Positions 20,035-21,650 of a stretch of 21,650 bases of DNA are shown here, one piece after another. The DNA is from a virus. The stretch covers positions 1-21,650 of the IMG/VR virus record IMGVR_UViG_3300042383_000463. One strand, 5' to 3'. A program made the position numbers and the translations under genes. The notes below the pieces were generated by a model, which had not been told where the DNA came from, did not search any database, and saw nothing but the letters and a program-made list of their open reading frames with translations. Every line of letters begins with the position of its first letter. Positions within the stretch are counted from its first letter, which is position 1.

Positions 20035-20649
20035 ATGGACATCGAATACCGAGCAGCGCGCACCATTGAACTTCGCAAGCAGAGCGAAGACCCTGCCGCA
20101 CGGCTGTCACTGGCAGGCTATGCGTCCACATTCGATACGCCTTACGAAGTCGATGGCATGGTTGAGACCATCAGCCGCAGCGCGTTCGATGCGACGCTGC
20201 GATCCAAGCCTGATGTCTTCGCGCTGATCAGTCACGATCCGGGTCGCCCGATTGCACGCACGACCAATGGCAGTCTCACGCTGGGTGTCGATGAGCATGG
20301 CCTGCGGGTGATCATCAATCCGATCGACACGCAGGAAGGCCGCGACGCGGTGACGCTTGTGGAGACTGGCACGCTTGACTCAATGTCCTTCGGCTTCATC
20401 GTCAAGGACGACGCAATCGAACTGCGCGATGGGCGCATGCATCGCGAGATTCGCGACCTTGAACTGCACGAGGTCAGCATCGTCGCCTTCCCTGCGAACC
20501 CGACTGCACGAATCGCCACGCGATCGAAGCAGCGCGCAGAGACGCTTCTGATGCAGCAGACGGCAAAGCAGAACGCAATCACGCTGCGGCGGTTCCTCGT
20601 GGTGCCGCCGCTGGCGAATCTGAAGGGACGCACCAATGGCACTGTCTAA
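20035..20649 (+). CDS. HK97-type prohead maturation protease
   Basis: The 204-residue protein has the prohead protease pattern: LAGYASTFDTPYEVDGMVET near 27-46, FALISHDPGRPIARTTNGSL near 62-81 (His), ETGTLDSMSFGFIV near 109-122 (Ser), and LELHEVSIVAFPANPTA near 139-155. The His, Ser and an acidic residue form a serine protease site of the U35/HK97 type, which cleaves capsid protein or scaffold during head maturation. ATG 20035 has a distant GAAGGGA; no better start is in frame. Forty bases separate it from the portal gene. The C-terminal 45 residues are variable and basic. The stop lies 14 bases inside the capsid gene. Confidence 0.9.
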   Translation: MDIEYRAARTIELRKQSEDPAARLSLAGYASTFDTPYEVDGMVETISRSAFDATLRSKPDVFALISHDPGRPIARTTNGSLTLGVDEHGLRVIINPIDTQEGRDAVTLVETGTLDSMSFGFIVKDDAIELRDGRMHREIRDLELHEVSIVAFPANPTARIATRSKQRAETLLMQQTAKQNAITLRRFLVVPPLANLKGRTNGTV

Positions 20650-21650
20650 CAACGGCAACGGGCAACTCGCACCACGCGCCATCGCAGAGATGGCGTGGCT
20701 GCGTCTCTACGATACCTTCCCAATGTCTTACATCTCGCGAGCGACTGGCCCTCGCGGCATGATCTACCCGTATGCGACGAGCGCGACGACTGGCACGATT
20801 GCGACTGCGGCTGAAGCAGCGACGACCAGCACCAGCGCATTCGATCCGACCTTTGGTCTCAAGAGCAGTGATCTCGCGACCTATCGCGCTCGCATCACCG
20901 TGAGCAACGAACTGCTGGCCGACTCGGCCGTGTATCCGTTCATCGCGCAGCGTCTCGCAGGACAGATCGCAGAGACCGTCGCGGCGAAGATCGTGACGGA
21001 CATCCGCACTTCGCTTGTCACCGACAGTCGCTACACCGAGGCCGATCACTTCGACATCGGCAAGATCGGCACTGGCGCAACTACTGGCATCAGCGACCAC
21101 AGTGGCTTCAAGTGCTGGGCCAACTTGAGCAACACCTATCGCCAGCGTGCATGCTGGATTTTCTCACCGAGCGGCGCGGAGAACTGGGGAACGCAGGAAG
21201 GTCGCAACACGCTGTCCACGCTCGGCGTGCGTCAAGAGGACTACCTCTATCGCCGCTTGATCGGAGAGACCAACACGCCGTCTGCGGCATTGAGCAATGC
21301 GATCGGACAGTTCGGTGGCGCATACGGCGCTGGCGAGATCACCACGCCGGGTCAGGCAGGCACGCCTGACTGGGCAGTCGGTGCGCCTGCTGAAGAAGGC
21401 GGTGGCGGTGGTGAGATGGAACTTTCATCGCCAGTCAAACTTGAGAAGCGATCAGGCCTGACTGCTGCATCTCCAACGAATGACATGTGGCACACCGCGT
21501 ACCTCGGCTGCCCGATTCATACATCGACGGGCATGGCTGCTGTTCACAATCAGACTGGCGGTGCGTGGGCAATGCTCGTCGATCTGACGGCGTGGCTGCA
21601 CTTCGATCAGCCACTGACAGTCAAACTGGACAGCGAGTCGCTAATGAGCA
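20636..21650 (+). CDS. HK97-fold major capsid protein (3' end outside window)
   Basis: The frame starts at ATG 20636, after GAAGGGA, and stays open to the window end (338 codons). Signatures are SYISRATGPRGMIYPYATSA early, FDPTFGLKSSDLATYRARIT and VSNELLADSAVYPFIAQRLA near residues 68-107, typical of the spine helix and E-loop region of HK97-fold capsid proteins. Position right after the prohead protease supports this. The conserved part begins within about 20 residues, so the roughly 100-residue scaffold (delta) region of HK97 is absent. A Gly-rich insert (EEGGGGGEMEL) near residues 257-267 breaks the axial region. The stop is not seen. Confidence 0.88.
   Translation, partial: MALSNNGNGQLAPRAIAEMAWLRLYDTFPMSYISRATGPRGMIYPYATSATTGTIATAAEAATTSTSAFDPTFGLKSSDLATYRARITVSNELLADSAVYPFIAQRLAGQIAETVAAKIVTDIRTSLVTDSRYTEADHFDIGKIGTGATTGISDHSGFKCWANLSNTYRQRACWIFSPSGAENWGTQEGRNTLSTLGVRQEDYLYRRLIGETNTPSAALSNAIGQFGGAYGAGEITTPGQAGTPDWAVGAPAEEGGGGGEMELSSPVKLEKRSGLTAASPTNDMWHTAYLGCPIHTSTGMAAVHNQTGGAWAMLVDLTAWLHFDQPLTVKLDSESLMS

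Noticed and set aside
1-21650. tRNA, rRNA, integrase, attachment sites or insertion sequences
   Set aside because: I looked for cloverleaf-like segments, recombinase motifs and terminal inverted repeats and saw none I could support.

Overview
This window looks like part of the genome of a tailed, double-stranded DNA phage (or an intact prophage) with an HK97-type head. Every convincing gene is on the + strand. Genes are packed with ATGA/GTGA stop-start overlaps, the DNA is moderately GC-rich, and ATG, GTG and TTG starts are all used. The right end carries the standard packaging and head order: small terminase, large terminase, portal, prohead protease, major capsid protein. Nothing identifies the host. 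A lipobox protein near the left end hints at, but does not prove, a diderm host. I see no integrase, tRNA, rRNA, CRISPR array or insertion sequence.

Layout. (1) 1-2053: a coupled cluster with the end of a small membrane/coiled-coil protein, a calcineurin-like metallophosphoesterase, a small HExxH protein, a 42-residue one-helix membrane protein, and a lipoprotein that also has a transmembrane segment (possible lysis module). (2) 2054-2503: no convincing gene; a hairpin and a candidate extended -10 promoter lie at its left edge. (3) 2504-6579: small unknown genes, a sigma region 4-like protein, a possible winged-helix protein and a DUF932 protein. Six of these genes are preceded by copies of one intergenic element made of three hairpins. 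(4) 6677-9935: MerR/excisionase-like HTH, YqaJ-type exonuclease and ERF-type annealing protein (a two-component recombination system), then a structured gap and a ParB/Srx-fold protein, closed by a terminator at 9962-9990. (5) 10011-13206: SF2 helicase, a CsrA-like RNA-binding protein, two small unknowns and a Toprim primase-like protein, closed by a strong terminator at 13210-13251. (6) 13270-21650: small Cys-rich protein, RusA resolvase, HNH nuclease, a second ParB/Srx protein, an orphan C5 cytosine methyltransferase, then packaging and head genes; the capsid gene runs off the window.

The most interesting feature is the six-copy element at 2504-5700. Stem 1, stem 2 and stem 3 each differ between copies through paired changes that keep base pairing. 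The third hairpin abuts the Shine-Dalgarno sequence in most copies, and an unpaired linker with almost no G separates it from stem 2. This is what a conserved RNA structure looks like. I cannot tie it to a described family from sequence alone. The same phage encodes a CsrA-like protein, which suggests one testable regulator. The long direct repeats and the phage's own annealing recombinase also suggest that the intervening genes may be exchanged as cassettes.
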